A model generated the notes under the pieces. That model was given only the letters and a program-made list of their open reading frames with translations, had not been told where the DNA came from and searched no databases. A stretch of DNA of 64,000 bases from Deroplatys truncata (lineage: Eukaryota > Arthropoda > Insecta > Mantodea > Mantidae): assembly GCA_030765065.1 (NCBI GenBank), contig CM060978.1:215779498-215843497 (forward strand). Reading direction: 5' to 3'. This document shows positions 11,802 to 23,195 of the stretch, piece after piece; positions within the stretch are counted from its first letter, which is position 1; each line of letters begins with the position of its first letter. Made by a program: the position numbers and the translations under genes.

Positions 11802-11845
<44 letters not shown>

Positions 11846-12556
11846 TGTGTCTGTGAACAGCATAACTCAGAAACGACAGTCGGATAAACACCAAACTTGG
11901 TATTTAGGTTCAGTATCTTCCAGGTATGCGACACGAAGATTTTCAAGAAAAACCCCCACCCCAGATTACCCTTTACATGCAACATTTTTCGTAAATTTTA
12001 ATTTTCTCAAAAACGGCTCTAACGATTTTGATTAAAATAGCATATGTTTAAGATATTTTCATGACAAATGAAATGTATATCTCGAATTTTCTGGGAATGT
12101 CTCCAAAAGTATTCTTCATTGTGAACGACCTTTGCATAACTGGTAAACCATAGGAGATAGACAAACTTTTACTACACAAAAAATGTAGATCGCGTTAAAA
12201 TATAAAACTTATGTCATATACAGTTTTGTTGTTGAGTGAACCATTTTCGAGATATTGCCTGTAATTCCCTTAAATTTTCCAATACTTATACTTTTTCTCA
12301 AATGGGAAATCGCTATTAATTTTTTTTTTCGTCCTGGTAATGCAAAGAGAATGGAATGCGCCACATAGTAACCAGCTCTTAAAATATTTGACTATCGCTT
12401 AAAGCCTACCAATTCCCCTTGCATCTACAAGAAAATTAGCAATAAGATTAACATCTCGATATCTCGATTAACATGAAGCGTATTGAGAATAAGCGTTTGT
12501 AAAAATAGTTTGTACAAGATTAGAGAAAGTCATATGAGTGCAACACATCAGATTTT
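11668..12556 (+). mobile_element. ACTTTCTCTACT-family element, full length
   Basis: Head ACCTTCTCTACTACGTATAG, an almost pure (GT) run of about 20 units at 11803-11845, the conserved body, and the end 'attagagaaagtcatatgag' plus 'tgcaacacatcag' and a T run. The open frames on both strands across the GT run (poly-TH or poly-CV) are artefacts of the microsatellite. Confidence 0.82.
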
Positions 12557-14159
12557 TTTATTGCGGAAACAGTTATTTCAGACTGTAAAATAGATGCCGC
12601 AGAATTTAGCAGTATAGTAAGTATTGTTGTAGTTTGGAGTGCTACGATTCATAACCAGTTTCATTCTTTGTTTTCAAATGTTCAGAACTCGCTTCAATAG
12701 CTCAAGTATTACATTACGTTAAATTCCTCAGTCAATTTAAACTGGTGTTGTCCTTCACATTACACTCGTGCGCACCCTGAGAAAGTACTCATAGCTCTAC
12801 CACTGGAGCAGCTGCCACACGAGACAACAGAATGTGCTCGAGATAAGAAATCAGGAGCAAGTAAAGTATATACTTCAAAATTGTCGCACCATCGCGCGGC
12901 TTTAAAAATTTTGATCTCTAGACAACTATGAAGTCTAATATTTTATTTGTTGCCAAATCTCTTATAGAATATGTCAGAAATTTAGCAAAAAATTCTGTGG
13001 AGCCTTCTGTCCATCTCCACATAAACATAAATTTGAATCACTCATGGCAATTGCAATATGTTTTTTTCTTTCTTTCTTCTAACTAGGCTTTGTGTACAAA
13101 AGGAAAAACAATTTTTTAACAATATATAAAAGTTTAATTCAGAAAAAATAATGGTTTTATTGCTTTTGAGAATGCCAAGAAACAGTTAAATGTCATTCCG
13201 CAAAGATACATGCCTGAAGCTATGCGCACATTACTTTTCAGACTTCCACTTTTGCCTTCAGAGTACCACTCATAAGTATGCCCATTCACACCATGAGTTA
13301 TAACACGCATTAAGGTCCTCGTGTGTTAGATCTTCTTTCATTGACAAGCCCATCACATGTGCGACAAATGCTGAATAGCACAAGGAGAGCATTTACACAA
13401 ACAAAACACAAAACAATATTTTCTGAACATACCTACAACTTCTACTCCATCTTCACTGGATTCCCTCAAATATTCGCTGGGTTTATAATCACCATTTACA
13501 GATGAAGATTCGCCCTCCTGATCAATCAAACCTTGGTACACATTAGCGCCGTTTATAGCACTAAACGTTTAGTCCTATTTTTTACTGTATTTCAGCATCA
13601 GTCCTCAACTCCAACTGTAAATATTCAGAAGCTCGTGTAGCTCATTTTCTTGCTGAGAATTGCTTATTCGATTATCGACTAGCTGTAGCACTTACTTTCT
13701 AAGAAAATAATAATCCTAAAATTTTTGAAAGCAGCACATTATTCGGTCTAGGGCTTTTTAATTTCTCGTTCTTCATTATTCTTATTTTTATAATACCCAA
13801 CTGATTAAAAGCACTTTTTTAAAAAAATGAATTCCACATACCCTAGCATTTTTGGTTAGCACAAAGTTTCTGCGTTTTATAGCAGCAATCCATTTATTGT
13901 ACACATGTCAAGTCTTATCTCTATCAGGGAATGGTAATAACCAACATATTTTCTGTTTACGCCGAATTGTTTGCAGAACCATAAGCAGTGCACGCAGGCA
14001 TTGTTGAGCTTACACCTTACAGAAGACTAGGAAAGAAAAACTATCCTACAATCATAAAATAACAATAGGAATTAAAATGCAATGGAAGGCTAATATAAGT
14101 GACAATAAGTAGCGTGGCGCGGTCCTAGCCTTGTGACGTCATCCAAGGTGAGCACTAAA
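12557..14159. other. Unrecognised region with one minus-strand exon-like segment
   Basis: Mostly non-coding. The minus strand from about 13525 to 13414 encodes an acidic serine-rich stretch (including SSSVNGDYKPSEYLRESSED) between an AG at 'gattgatcag' and a GT at 'gttgtaggtatg', which looks exon-like. I do not recognise it, and nothing else in the region supports a gene. Confidence 0.3.
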
Positions 14160-14440
14160 TATAGTTTTAATATTTATTTATTGAGCTCTTTAACTGTTGT
14201 GGTCCTTGGCGTCCCATTCTTCATTGGACGTGAAAGACCGGTAATTTAGCTCAGAGACCTCTTTATCACGCTTGAGGTTCTTTTACGTGCCGTAAATCCA
14301 CGACACGGGACCACCTGCTTTACTTCCCTTACGAAGGAAGCCATGCTAAAGATTTTTACGCCCGAAAAAATCCGTCGCCCTCCGCCGGGTTTGAACCCAC
14401 GACCTCGGGAAACAGAGGCTACCATGGTAACGGAGGACAG
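14160..14440 (-). repeat. tRNA-derived SINE
   Basis: On the minus strand the head reads CTGTCCTCCGTTACCATGG and then GTCGTGGGTTCAAACCC, with A-box and B-box spacing of a tRNA-derived promoter. A body with 'cgggcgtaaaaatctttagc' and 'tccacgacacgggaccac' (plus-strand sense) follows. Confidence 0.7.
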
Positions 14441-14562
14441 CATTTACTTTCTCAAGCACCTGCGTATATAGGTAGAACAAGTATTGTATTCCACGCAAAA
14501 TTGGATTTACAGATTTCACTCGAGAAACACGTTTTGAGGTGCATTTTTAGAAAACCTCCATG
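14441..14562 (+). repeat. ACTTTCTCTACT-family head fragment
   Basis: Reads 'actttctcaagcacctgcg', 'gtattgtattccacgcaaaa', 'agatttcactcgagaaac' and 'cgttttgaggtgca', i.e. one head module. It stops exactly where the Tc1 element begins, so the Tc1 copy inserted into (or next to) this repeat. Confidence 0.65.
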
Positions 14563-15706
14563 TACACTACCTGATCAAAAGTATCCGGACACCTGGTTAA
14601 AAATGACGTACAAGTTCGTGGCGCCCTCCATCGGTAATGCTGGAAGTCAATATGGTGTTGGCCCAGCCTTAGCCTTGATGACAGCGTTCACTCTCGCAGA
14701 CATACTTTCAATCCGATGCTGGAAGGTTTCTTGGGGAATGGTAGCCCATTCTTCACGGAGTGCGGAACTGGGCAGAGGATGTAGGTCGGTGAGGTCTGGC
14801 ACAAAATCGGCGTTCCAAAACATGCCAAAGGTATTCTATAGGATTCAAGTCAGGACTCTGTGCAGGACAGTCCATTACAAGAATGTTATTGTCGTGTAAC
14901 CACTCCGCCACAGCCCTTGCAGTATGAACAGGTGCTCGATCGTGTTGAAAGATGCAACCGCCTTCCCCGAATTGCTCTTCAACAGTGGGAAGCAAGAAGG
15001 TGCTTAAAATAGTATCAATGTAGGTCTGCGCTGTGACCGTGCCACGCAAAATAACAGGGGTACAAGCCCCCTCCAGGAAAAACTCGACCACAACATAACA
15101 CCACCACCAATAGCACCACACACGCTGGCAGATGACGTTCACCGGGCATTCGCCATTCCCACACCCTGCCATCGGATCGCACATTGTGTACCGTGATTCG
15201 TCACTCCACACAACGTTTTACCACTGTTCAATCTTGTGATGTTGACGCTCCTTACACCAAGCGAGGCGTCGTTTGGCATTTTCCTGCGTGATGTGTGGCT
15301 TATGAGCAGCCGCTCGACCATGGAATCCAAGTTTTCTCATCTCACGCCTAACTGTCATAGTACTTGGAGTGGATCCTGATGCAGTTTGGAATTCCTGTGT
15401 GATGGTCTGGATAGATGTCTGACTATTACAGTTTACGACCCTCTTCAAATGTCGGCAGTCTCTGTCAGTCGAAAGACGAGGTCGGCCTGTATGCTTTTGT
15501 GCTGTACATGTCCCTTCACGTTTCCACTTCAGTATCACATCAGAAACAGTGGACCTAGGGATGTTTAGGAGAGTGGAAATCTCGCGTACAGACTTCTGAC
15601 ACAAGTGACAATAACCTGACCACGTTCGAAGTCCATGAGTTCCACGGAGCGTCCCATTCTGCATTTCATGTTGCCTAATGACTACTAAGGTCGCGGATAA
15701 TGGGTA
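14563..15706 (-). mobile_element. Tc1-like transposon, 3'-side complete, 5' end lost
   Basis: A terminal inverted repeat CACTACCTGATCAAAAGTAT begins at 14565 after a TA. The transposase lies on the minus strand. Homology to the copy at 23196-24422 ends near 15706, about 80 bp before the other terminal repeat would appear, so one end is missing and the element cannot be excised normally. Confidence 0.85.
14585..15664 (-). pseudogene. Tc1-family transposase, broken
   Basis: DD34E transposases of the Tc1/mariner superfamily cut and paste their own element in the nucleus. The N-terminal paired-type helix-turn-helix part is open on the minus strand from 15664 to 15221 (motifs VREISTLLNIPRSTVSD and TGRPRLSTDRD). 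An in-frame stop follows at the QW-stop-NVVW position. The next frame carries the first catalytic Asp (VWSDESRYTM), loses a base soon after, then recovers with the second Asp (FQHDRAPVHTARAV) and the Glu of SPDLNPIEYLW, 34 residues later. The last ~60 codons (to about 14680) are out of the main frame. It is a dead copy. The neighbour at 23.2 kb is the same family. Confidence 0.85.
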
Positions 15707-16775
15707 CAGTGGGCTTCAAATGTTTTCCGATGGGCCAAGGGGTGTAGAGGAAGAGGGGGAAGAAATTTTTCTCGACTAGTCATGCCTGGCTATAGCCAGC
15801 GTGCCGGTATCGTCTCAAAGGTTACATTTACTTCTGTATATGCATTCAGCGACCTGACTCAAAGAAGAAAGAAGACGAAACCAAATACTTTTCTCTTTAC
15901 TAGAACTATTCAAGCGAAATAAATTAACATATTCTTTGCATAATATGTTGTTTAAAAATCAAATATTGCACGCTTTATGTGGGTGCTACACAAGTTTAAG
16001 ATTCAGTAATTTTCTTGAGAAACAAGGATCGCATAATGTATATCTTGTTTTTATCGTTTGTTGCTAGTAATAAATAATAATATTAATAATAATAGTTTCA
16101 TAATTATTACCAATAGAACGTTCTACGCGTACTCCGAGAATATTTATTACCTTGAATGTAAGTTCGTTTTGCTTTTTAATTTTCATAGATATTGATCACA
16201 ACGTTTAGCGCTAAGTGTGCAGTTTTATACAGTTGGCACATTCAGTTCTGATAATATTCAAGTAATGTTTTAAACATATGGCAGCAAAAGTAATATTAAT
16301 GTCAAACTGTTGAAGCATTTGGAAACAAGTATAACAATAAATTTTCTTCAAAATGAGATATATTTTGCGTTTGTTACTTAAAAACGAATAAAGATTGTTT
16401 TATTTGAAACATAATTCCCCTTATATGCACACTCACAAGTGAAAAGAAGAAAAACCATGCCAGTCGTATAGTGGACGTAGAGTAAAAACACTTTAGGTAT
16501 TGTATGTAAAATGTTAATAGATACGAGAAAACAACCTTTAGCGCAAAATATGCAGTTTCTATATAACTGTTTTATTTGTTTAGGATAACATATAAGCTAA
16601 ATTTTCAAAATAGTGACCCGAAGTGTTAATGCAGATAGGTTGATGTACTTTTGTTGCAATTGGTTCATTTGAAAGCACTCTATTCTGAAAACTAAATTGC
16701 TTTCAAGTTACAAATCTGAAAGGCTTTGTATTGCGATTCACGTTCTGAATTCTTAAAATTCTTCTCTTCTGTGGT
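15707..16775. other. AT-rich non-coding sequence, nothing recognised
   Basis: A short GC-richer part at about 15715-15800 follows the truncated Tc1 copy. The rest is AT-rich without motifs that I can name. Confidence 0.45.
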
Positions 16776-17345
16776 CTAGAATGGAATGGAGTGTGTAACA
16801 GAGGGGACTCGACCCCGATCCAGTGAACGAGGATGTTGTGCTTGTGACCCTTGAGGGTGCGCTCCCGGGAGGGAGGGACGAGGTGAGAGACACCGAGCGG
16901 CCGGAACCAGGATTGATGGCACAGCAATGACCAAGTTCCTAAAATTTCCAGATTGAGACGCCCTGACAGTTGGGCAGGCAAAACAGGGACCTCACTCCAC
17001 ACAGAGGATCCAACGCCCCCCAAGAAGCGGTCCTTATACCCTGGCAACCAGCCGAAGACCGAGAGACGGATAAGGTTCCACAGAGAGACTCCTTTTTCTG
17101 TGCCACGCCGCACCGGAATACCATCGCCGACACTTCCAATCCTGAAACAGACCTAACGGGGTTAAGGATGAATGAAATGAGGAATGGAACGATATTCAGG
17201 GGCTGTTAGAAATCGTATCAGCATTCGCCTGACGACCCGGGAAAACTCGAAAAAAACCATGGGTCAGATTGGGCGGTAGCCGGGAAGCGAACTAGGGATC
17301 TCTCGTATGCGAGTCGCACGCGTTACCGTGGCGCCACATGGACGT
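16776..17345 (-). repeat. ~0.56 kb tRNA-derived SINE-like element (copy 1)
   Basis: It aligns along its whole length with 18803-19350: shared segments include 'aggggactcg', 'ggaaccagga', 'cacttccaa(t/c)cctgaaacagac' and 'gacccgggaaaac'. On the minus strand it begins with a tRNA-like head 'gcgccacggtaacgcgtgcg' and 'agttcgcttcccggc', so the element is transcribed leftward. Several overlapping ORFs on both strands here are not genes. Confidence 0.7.
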
Positions 17346-17439
17346 AAACTAGAAGATCCGTAGTTCAAATCTCGGCTATGACATTGAATTTTTCAATCTG
17401 ATTCTATCTTTCCAACCTTGTCCTACACACGGCTTGAGT

Positions 17440-18615
17440 GAAAGAGTCTTCTTGTTAATTGAGATGAACTGCCATTACAAACTTTGTTGTAAGTATAAGA
17501 AGAATGCAGTAGCTCAAACGATGGTCAGATTTTTATGTGATGTCTTTGAAACTCCACACTCTTTGCATTAACACGTGAATTATGATTAGGAAGAATTATA
17601 TTTAAATATAAATTAAATTATTATTTTAAATCGAACAAACTAACGTGTTGCATTCACATAACTTTCTCTTCTCACCATGCTACAAATTCTTTTTTTCTAA
17701 ATCACATTTTTCTGTCTACTTATTATAATCCAGATAAACTTGTAAATCACATTTAGCTCATCTGTGTGGTGTGGGGATCTACCTCAGGGTCTGCCTCACA
17801 TTCAAGAGGTCCCGAGTTAGAATCTCGGTTAAAGTGAAATACCTGGGTAAAGTTTTTTCCAGGGTTTCCTCTTATCTTGAGATGATGAATGTTTTATTCT
17901 AATTTCTAGGGACCTCGGGCCCATTTGAGCATCATTTTAACCATTTCGTTCATTCACCGTCCGTAATGGCCTAACCGGTTAAAGGACTTTAATTAAATAC
18001 CAAAAGAAAAAGTTCACATTTACACGTTTCGTTGTAGTATATGTAGATAAAGCGATAGTTACATTTTCAAAAAGCATGTCATTACGTGATGCTTTGAAAT
18101 TCCATGCTGTTTATATGACCGCGACAAAAACAAAACGAATAGCGACTTCTCAGTTCCAAAAAATATTCAAACCAATAACAAAAAATATCTGGGAATTAGT
18201 TAATCTCATAAAATATATATAAAACAAACTGCGTGCTTTAACGGGGTCTGCATTTCTTGCGTATCAAAACTTTGTCCAATCTTTTAGAGTTTACCAATTA
18301 TACAAAAGTTATTCAGAATGAAGAAGGCTTTAGAGGCTCTTCTCAGTCAGTTCAAAATATATATTTCGTTTGTCATGAAAATATTTTAAACAGTGTGTAT
18401 TTTAATCAAAATCATTAGAGCCATTTTTAAAAAAATAAATTTCGACAATTTTCCTATGTAAGGGGTTGTTCAGGATGGGGAAATTTTCTTGAAAGTACTT
18501 GTCACAACTTTGAAAGATGCTGAACTTAAATATCAAGTTTGGTAGTTAACCGACTTTTCGCTTTGGATTTATGTTGTTTACAGAGACGCAGGCATATGGA
18601 GGTTTTGTCCTAAAA
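17440..18615 (-). repeat. ACTTTCTCTACT-family copies, reverse orientation
   Basis: 17440-17580 is a partial reverse copy. A second reverse copy starts at about 17640 with its 3' terminus ('gttgcattcacataactttc') and runs to about 18600 ('cataaatccaaagc' region near the head side). A SINE splits it at 17756-18013. Segments such as 'tttaccaattatacaaaagt' and 'gtttgtcatgaaaatatttt' are exact reverse complements of family body motifs. No ORF is supported. Confidence 0.7.
17756..18013 (+). repeat. tRNA-derived SINE with short target duplication
   Basis: The head reads GGGGATCTACCTCAGGGTCTG and then 'gtcccgagttagaatctcgg', like Pol III A and B boxes. The element is flanked by TCACATTTA at 17747-17755 and 18014-18022, a plausible 9-bp target-site duplication. 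It is inserted in a reverse ACTTTCTCTACT-family copy, so it is younger than that copy. Confidence 0.65.
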
Positions 18616-19917
18616 TATGATGTGTTGCATTCGCATGATTTTCTCTACTCACTGTTCTTACAAAGTTTGTTTTGCACCTATGTCATGTTAATACCATAAA
18701 CCTTCATCGCTTATTTTCACAATTCGTTGTAGGTATAACCAGAAGATATTAAGCTAAAGCGATAGCCAAATCCCTCAAAGCTGATCGCTACGTGATAGCC
18801 TTGGATTGGTTGGCTACGGAGGGGACTCGGCACTGATCCACATAGTGGATATTGTGCCTACACCCCACAAGGGGGCGTCTCCAGGAGGTAGGATGAGGCG
18901 AGACAAGACACCAGGCGTTCGGAACCAGGAAAAACGGCATAGGAATGGCAGGGTCCCTAAGTTTTCAGATAGAGACTCCCCGTCAGACGGACAGGCAGAC
19001 CGGGGACTCCACCCAGCACAGAGGGTGTCGTACGCTCCTCAAGGAAGTTAGGATACTCCCAACAGGCAGCCGAAAGCTGAGGGACGGAGAAAGTCACAAA
19101 AAAACATGATTTTCCCCTGCCACACTGCACCGAAACACCATCGCCGACACTTCCAACCCTGAAACAGACCAACGGATGAAAGATGAAGGGAAATTAAAAT
19201 GGAGATGAAATGGAGGTCCGGAAATTCGGGGATGTGAGTATCCTTCCCAGCACTCGCCTGGCGACCCGGGAAAACCCCTCGAAAAAACCTATGGATCAGG
19301 AAGGTCGCCCAGAGGAATCCAACCCACGACCTCCCGAATGCAAGCCACAGACGTGATAGCTTTGAAATTCTGTTCTCTTTGTAGGAACACGAGAAAGAAA
19401 GAAATAAAGAAAGAAAGAAAGAAAAACAATAGCTATTTGCAGTTGAGTGAAGTATAAAGTATTTAAAAATTTAAACTAATAACAAAGAAACTTTCAGAAT
19501 AGGTAAAATATAAAAGTTATTTGACATAAAATAAAAATGTTATTTGATATAAATTTTGTGCTTTAACAAGGTCTTCAGTTGTTGTGCAGTAAGAGTTTGT
19601 CCCTCTCTCGCTCTCTTACGATTTACTAATTATCAAAAGTCATTGGCAATAAAGACTAATTTACAGACTATTCCTAGAAAATAAAAGATATGCATTCTAT
19701 TTATCATGAAAATAGCTTAAACATATGTATTTTAATCAAAATCCTTAGCGTCATTTTTGAAAGAATAAAAAATTTCGAAAAATATCCAATGTAAAAGGTA
19801 GTTTGGAGTGGAGGATTTTCTTTAAAATCTCAGTGTCGCATTCTTGGAAGAAGTTGAACTTAAACACCAAGTTCGGGTTTTAACCAACCTTTTGCTTTTG
19901 AGTTATGCTATTCGTGG

Positions 19918-19920
<3 letters not shown>
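18616..19920 (-). repeat. ACTTTCTCTACT-family copy, reverse orientation, body
   Basis: Begins with the 3' terminus in reverse ('gatgtgttgcattcgcatga', 'tttctctactcactgttctt') and continues leftward-reading through the body to a CA run at 19921. It is split by the SINE at 18803-19350. Downstream of the CA run (which equals the GT run of plus-strand copies) the head is present in several tandem units. Confidence 0.7.
18803..19350 (-). repeat. ~0.55 kb tRNA-derived SINE-like element (copy 2)
   Basis: Flanked by ACGTGATAGCCTT (18790-18802) and ACGTGATAGCTTT (19351-19363), a 13-bp target duplication with one mismatch that marks a retroposition event. On the minus strand the head is 'tggcttgcattcgggaggtc' and 'gtgggttggattcctctggg'. 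It is homologous to 16776-17345. The ORFs at 18806-19172 are not genes. Confidence 0.78.

Positions 19921-19965
<45 letters not shown>
19921..19965. repeat. (CA)n microsatellite
   Basis: About 22 CA units. It occupies the position of the GT microsatellite of the ACTTTCTCTACT family, read on the opposite strand. Confidence 0.95.
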
Positions 19966-19968
<3 letters not shown>

Positions 19969-20710
19969 GACCATTGTCTAAAAGTAAATTCAATGGATTC
20001 AGGGGTCACAAACGTGATTTCTGGTGAAATTACGACATTGAATTTTCAGAAGGAACACAATACTTTCTCTACTTACTGTAGCTATGTAGTGGAGAAAGTA
20101 AAAATGCTTACTTTGGATTCAGGGGTTTCAAAACGTGAATTCCGTTGAATCTCGTTATTCAATTTTTGGGTGGAATGCAATACTTTCTCTGCCTCCTGTA
20201 GCTACGTAGTAGATAAATTAAAAATGCTTTGTTTGGATTCAGAGGGTCTCAAAACGTGTATATCCGGCGAATCTTTCGACTTTTGGGTGGAACAACACAA
20301 TACTTGCTCTACTTGCTGTAACTACGTAGTAGAGAAAGTAAAAATGCTTTGTTTGGTTTCAGGAAGTCTGAAAACGAGTATTTCCGTTCCGAGTATTAAT
20401 CCCGTTATTAAATGTTTGAGTGGAATACAATAATTCCTCTACTTATTGTAAGTGCGTAGTAGGGAAGGTAAATTCAATGGGACTCAAAACGTGTGTTTCC
20501 GGTGAATATTGTTATTGAATTTTTGGGTGGAATACAATACTTTCTCTGCTTACTGTAAATGCTTAGTAGGAAAAGTAAAAATGCTTTCTTTGGATTCAGT
20601 GGGTCTCAAAAAGTGTATTTCCGATGAATCTCGTTTTTTAATTTTTGGGTGGAATACAGCACTTTCCCTACTTATTATAGGTAAATAGTAGAGACAGTAG
20701 TAAAAATATG
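19966..20710 (-). repeat. Tandem array of ~6 head modules (period ~115-130 bp)
   Basis: The landmark 'gagaaagtaaaaatgct' or a variant recurs near 19980, 20094, 20212, 20332, 20462, 20573 and 20694. Each unit, read on the minus strand, has ACTTTCTCTACTACGTAG, a second TAAGTAGAGAAAGT, 'attccacccaaaaatt', 'ttcaccggaaatacacg' and 'ttttgagaccccctgaatcc', which is the family head. The units differ by many substitutions. The frames open through 19966-20433 are repeat translation, not a protein gene. Confidence 0.82.
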
Positions 20711-21189
20711 AGTTGTGGAATAGATAAGCGACTGGTTGTCATTACGGCATCTTGCATGCAACCAAATAGGGAAAAGTGTAACTTAGACTGTAACTTGAAA
20801 TAATTTCTGGCCTAAATTGTTGTCACGATGCACGGAAAAATCATACTTCATAAAGACATTATGAAAATAAAGAACATATGTAAGTTAATAATGGGTAGAG
20901 AAAGCAGTAAATATATAAAAAACCAAACCATTTTGTTTTAACACTTGCCTGTTATACAATAATATGATGCCTCTAATTCCTAAAAATTAGTTTGTATACT
21001 GCTAATGTTGCTGTGTTGTAATGTTATTGCTGTTTTCTTTTCACAGTTATTACATTCTTACAGCCAAGTCTAAGGGAAATGTGTTGGAATGATATTTTGT
21101 TTAGCCTGTTACATTTCTTAACCATCCTTGTAAAGCGCGTATGAGCTAAGATACCTGGAATAATCTCTCGAAAAGCACCCCGCTTGCCC
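20711..21189. other. Non-coding sequence, nothing recognised
   Basis: No motif could be supported between the head array and the solo Tc1 end. Confidence 0.45.
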
Positions 21190-21312
21190 CGCTCCCAGTG
21201 CAACGGAAAACATTTTCAGCAGTCTGTACCAGACAGTAGGTGGCAGCACAATGCTCCTAAGTTGAAAAACGTATGTTTGTGGGGGTGTCCGGATACTTTT
21301 GATCACATAGTG
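21190..21312 (-). mobile_element. Solo terminal segment of the Tc1-like family
   Basis: Read on the minus strand it starts CACTATGTGATCAAAAGTAT and continues 'ccggacacccccacaaacat', matching the left end of the element at 23196 for about 90 bp ('gcattgtgctgccacctact'). It then departs. It is followed by TA and by an ACTTTCTCTACT-family fragment. It could be a deletion remnant or the end of a short internally deleted derivative whose other end is lost. Confidence 0.7.
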
Positions 21313-21680
21313 TATGTGTGCGAGTCTTTCTCTGTGTCCATACGTGTGTGTATGTGTGAACAACATAACTCAAAAACAAAAATTCGGATAAGTTGCAAAC
21401 TTCGTATTTAAGTTCAGCACCTTCCAAAGATGCAACAAAAAGGTTTTAAGAAAATCCATCCACCCCAAAACACACTTTAGGTGGAACCATTTTCGTTTGT
21501 TTGTTTGTTTGTTTTTTCAAAATGCCTCTAGCGATAATGATCAAAGCATCATATGTTTAAGATATTTGCTTGGTTAATAAAATACATAGCCTGTAAAATC
21601 GTTTTCGTTCTAAGTGACCGAAAGACGTAGATATCTTTGAAATGCACAGTTAATGTAAAATAAAATTGATATAAGCCATT
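21313..21680 (+). repeat. ACTTTCTCTACT-family fragment
   Basis: Begins in the GT-rich part ('gtgtgtatgtgtgaacaac') and continues with 'ataactcaaaaacaaaaatt', 'cttcgtatttaagttcagca' and 'catatgtttaagatatttgc' before decaying near 21670. The head is missing, replaced by the solo Tc1 end. Confidence 0.65.
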
Positions 21681-23190
21681 GTATTCTAATTGCATTTGAC
21701 ATGATTCTTGAAGAGAAAAACATTTTTTACACGATTGTATGTTTTCTACATCTTTCCGATGGCATTTATGCAGAACGAAATTTAGAATCTCAACCCATGC
21801 AAAGAAACACAATCTGCCAACATAAATTGGTGAATATAATACCATATGATATACACTAGAGGGAGATGTAAAATACACTTGAAGCTTTGCCCTTTATCTT
21901 TATAATAATCAGTAATAACACATTAAATAAACGGTACATTTCGAACAGAATAATTTATATTTCAAACATTATGAAAAACTAATTAATTGCAGGTATTTAA
22001 AGGTGAATTAATATTTTATACCTAATTATAGATTTTTCAAGAATGAATGACGCGCACCCAATTTTCCATATTCTTCAATACTACGACTTCATAATCCACG
22101 TATGCCATTTCAATTACTTCTTGAAATGCTGAAACTCTATTGTGGTCATATTATCTTGAAACAACCCTCTTTGAGTGACGGCATCAACCATCAAGCAACT
22201 GACACAAAGTTCCTAAATTATACTTACTATCTTACTATAGATCGTATTGGTTATAGTAGATGTTTAATTGACAACATTGCGTTACCGGAAATCCGAGGTG
22301 GCGATGGGTTATTTCATTAGAAATTATTTTTAATGATGATTCATTTAAATAATAAAATACACGATCGTGCAAAAATAGTGTGTGAAATCCATAACAAAAT
22401 CTCGGATATAGAAGGCCTCGGCTTTATCTCGTCTTTAAAGCTATTCCTCGAGTCTGTAATAATGTATTTCCAACACACATATCACAATATACTTCATTAT
22501 AGAGGAGTTAGAGTCAACAAACTTATTCTACACCAATATTTGTATTAATAACAATAATAATAATTGACGGAATTAAGATTTTAACAACACATCCGCTGGT
22601 CCTGACTTCCATAATATGTTAAAAGGTAGGGCCTCGCCTTGCACTGTGAGGCTATGAATTCACATTTCTACGACATCAGTGAAAACACACATTTTGTAAA
22701 TCTATATCATATGGATGTGAGCACGGAGAACTTGAGATGAATGCAAATACCGTCGCCAGAATTATTGTTCGTCTCTGTCGGTGATTTTCAAAAGTTCACT
22801 GTGACCTTAATTAAAAATTAAATATATATAATAAACTTTTGGAAATTGTAGGTATTTTTGGGCTCATCTGCGAAAACTTGGCGTTCTCTGAGGCTTACAT
22901 AGCGGAGAGGTCAATACAAGTACTATTGCAGTAAAACTTCACATCGCTTCACTTAACGTACTATGTTGCTGTCCACAGAGATGCTAATGTTGCTGGCATA
23001 CAACTATCCGGTATTCTTAAAGTATTTTCAGAAACACAGTGAATGTTACGAAGTCTCATTATTACCTACAGTAAACCTACTGACTGCACTTATGTAAAAA
23101 TGCATCTTTGTCCAATTGTAGTATATGCTTATCCCATTTAAACTACTACATCTTCAACCACAATTCAACCTTTCAATGCCAATAATCTCT
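21681..23190. other. Non-coding sequence, nothing recognised
   Basis: Several ORFs of 70-110 codons occur on both strands (e.g. 21549-21878 minus) but none shows a domain, repeat or splice pattern that I recognise. Confidence 0.4.
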
Positions 23191-23195
23191 ACGTA

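Noticed and set aside
11647..12035. ORFs with poly-TH or poly-CV on both strands
   Set aside because: Translation of the GT microsatellite of a repeat copy; the same artefact recurs at 1908, 26484 and 27397.
18806..19172. Short ORFs on both strands at 16.7-17.2 and 18.8-19.2 kb
   Set aside because: Both sites are copies of one SINE-like element; the frames are not conserved between the two copies.
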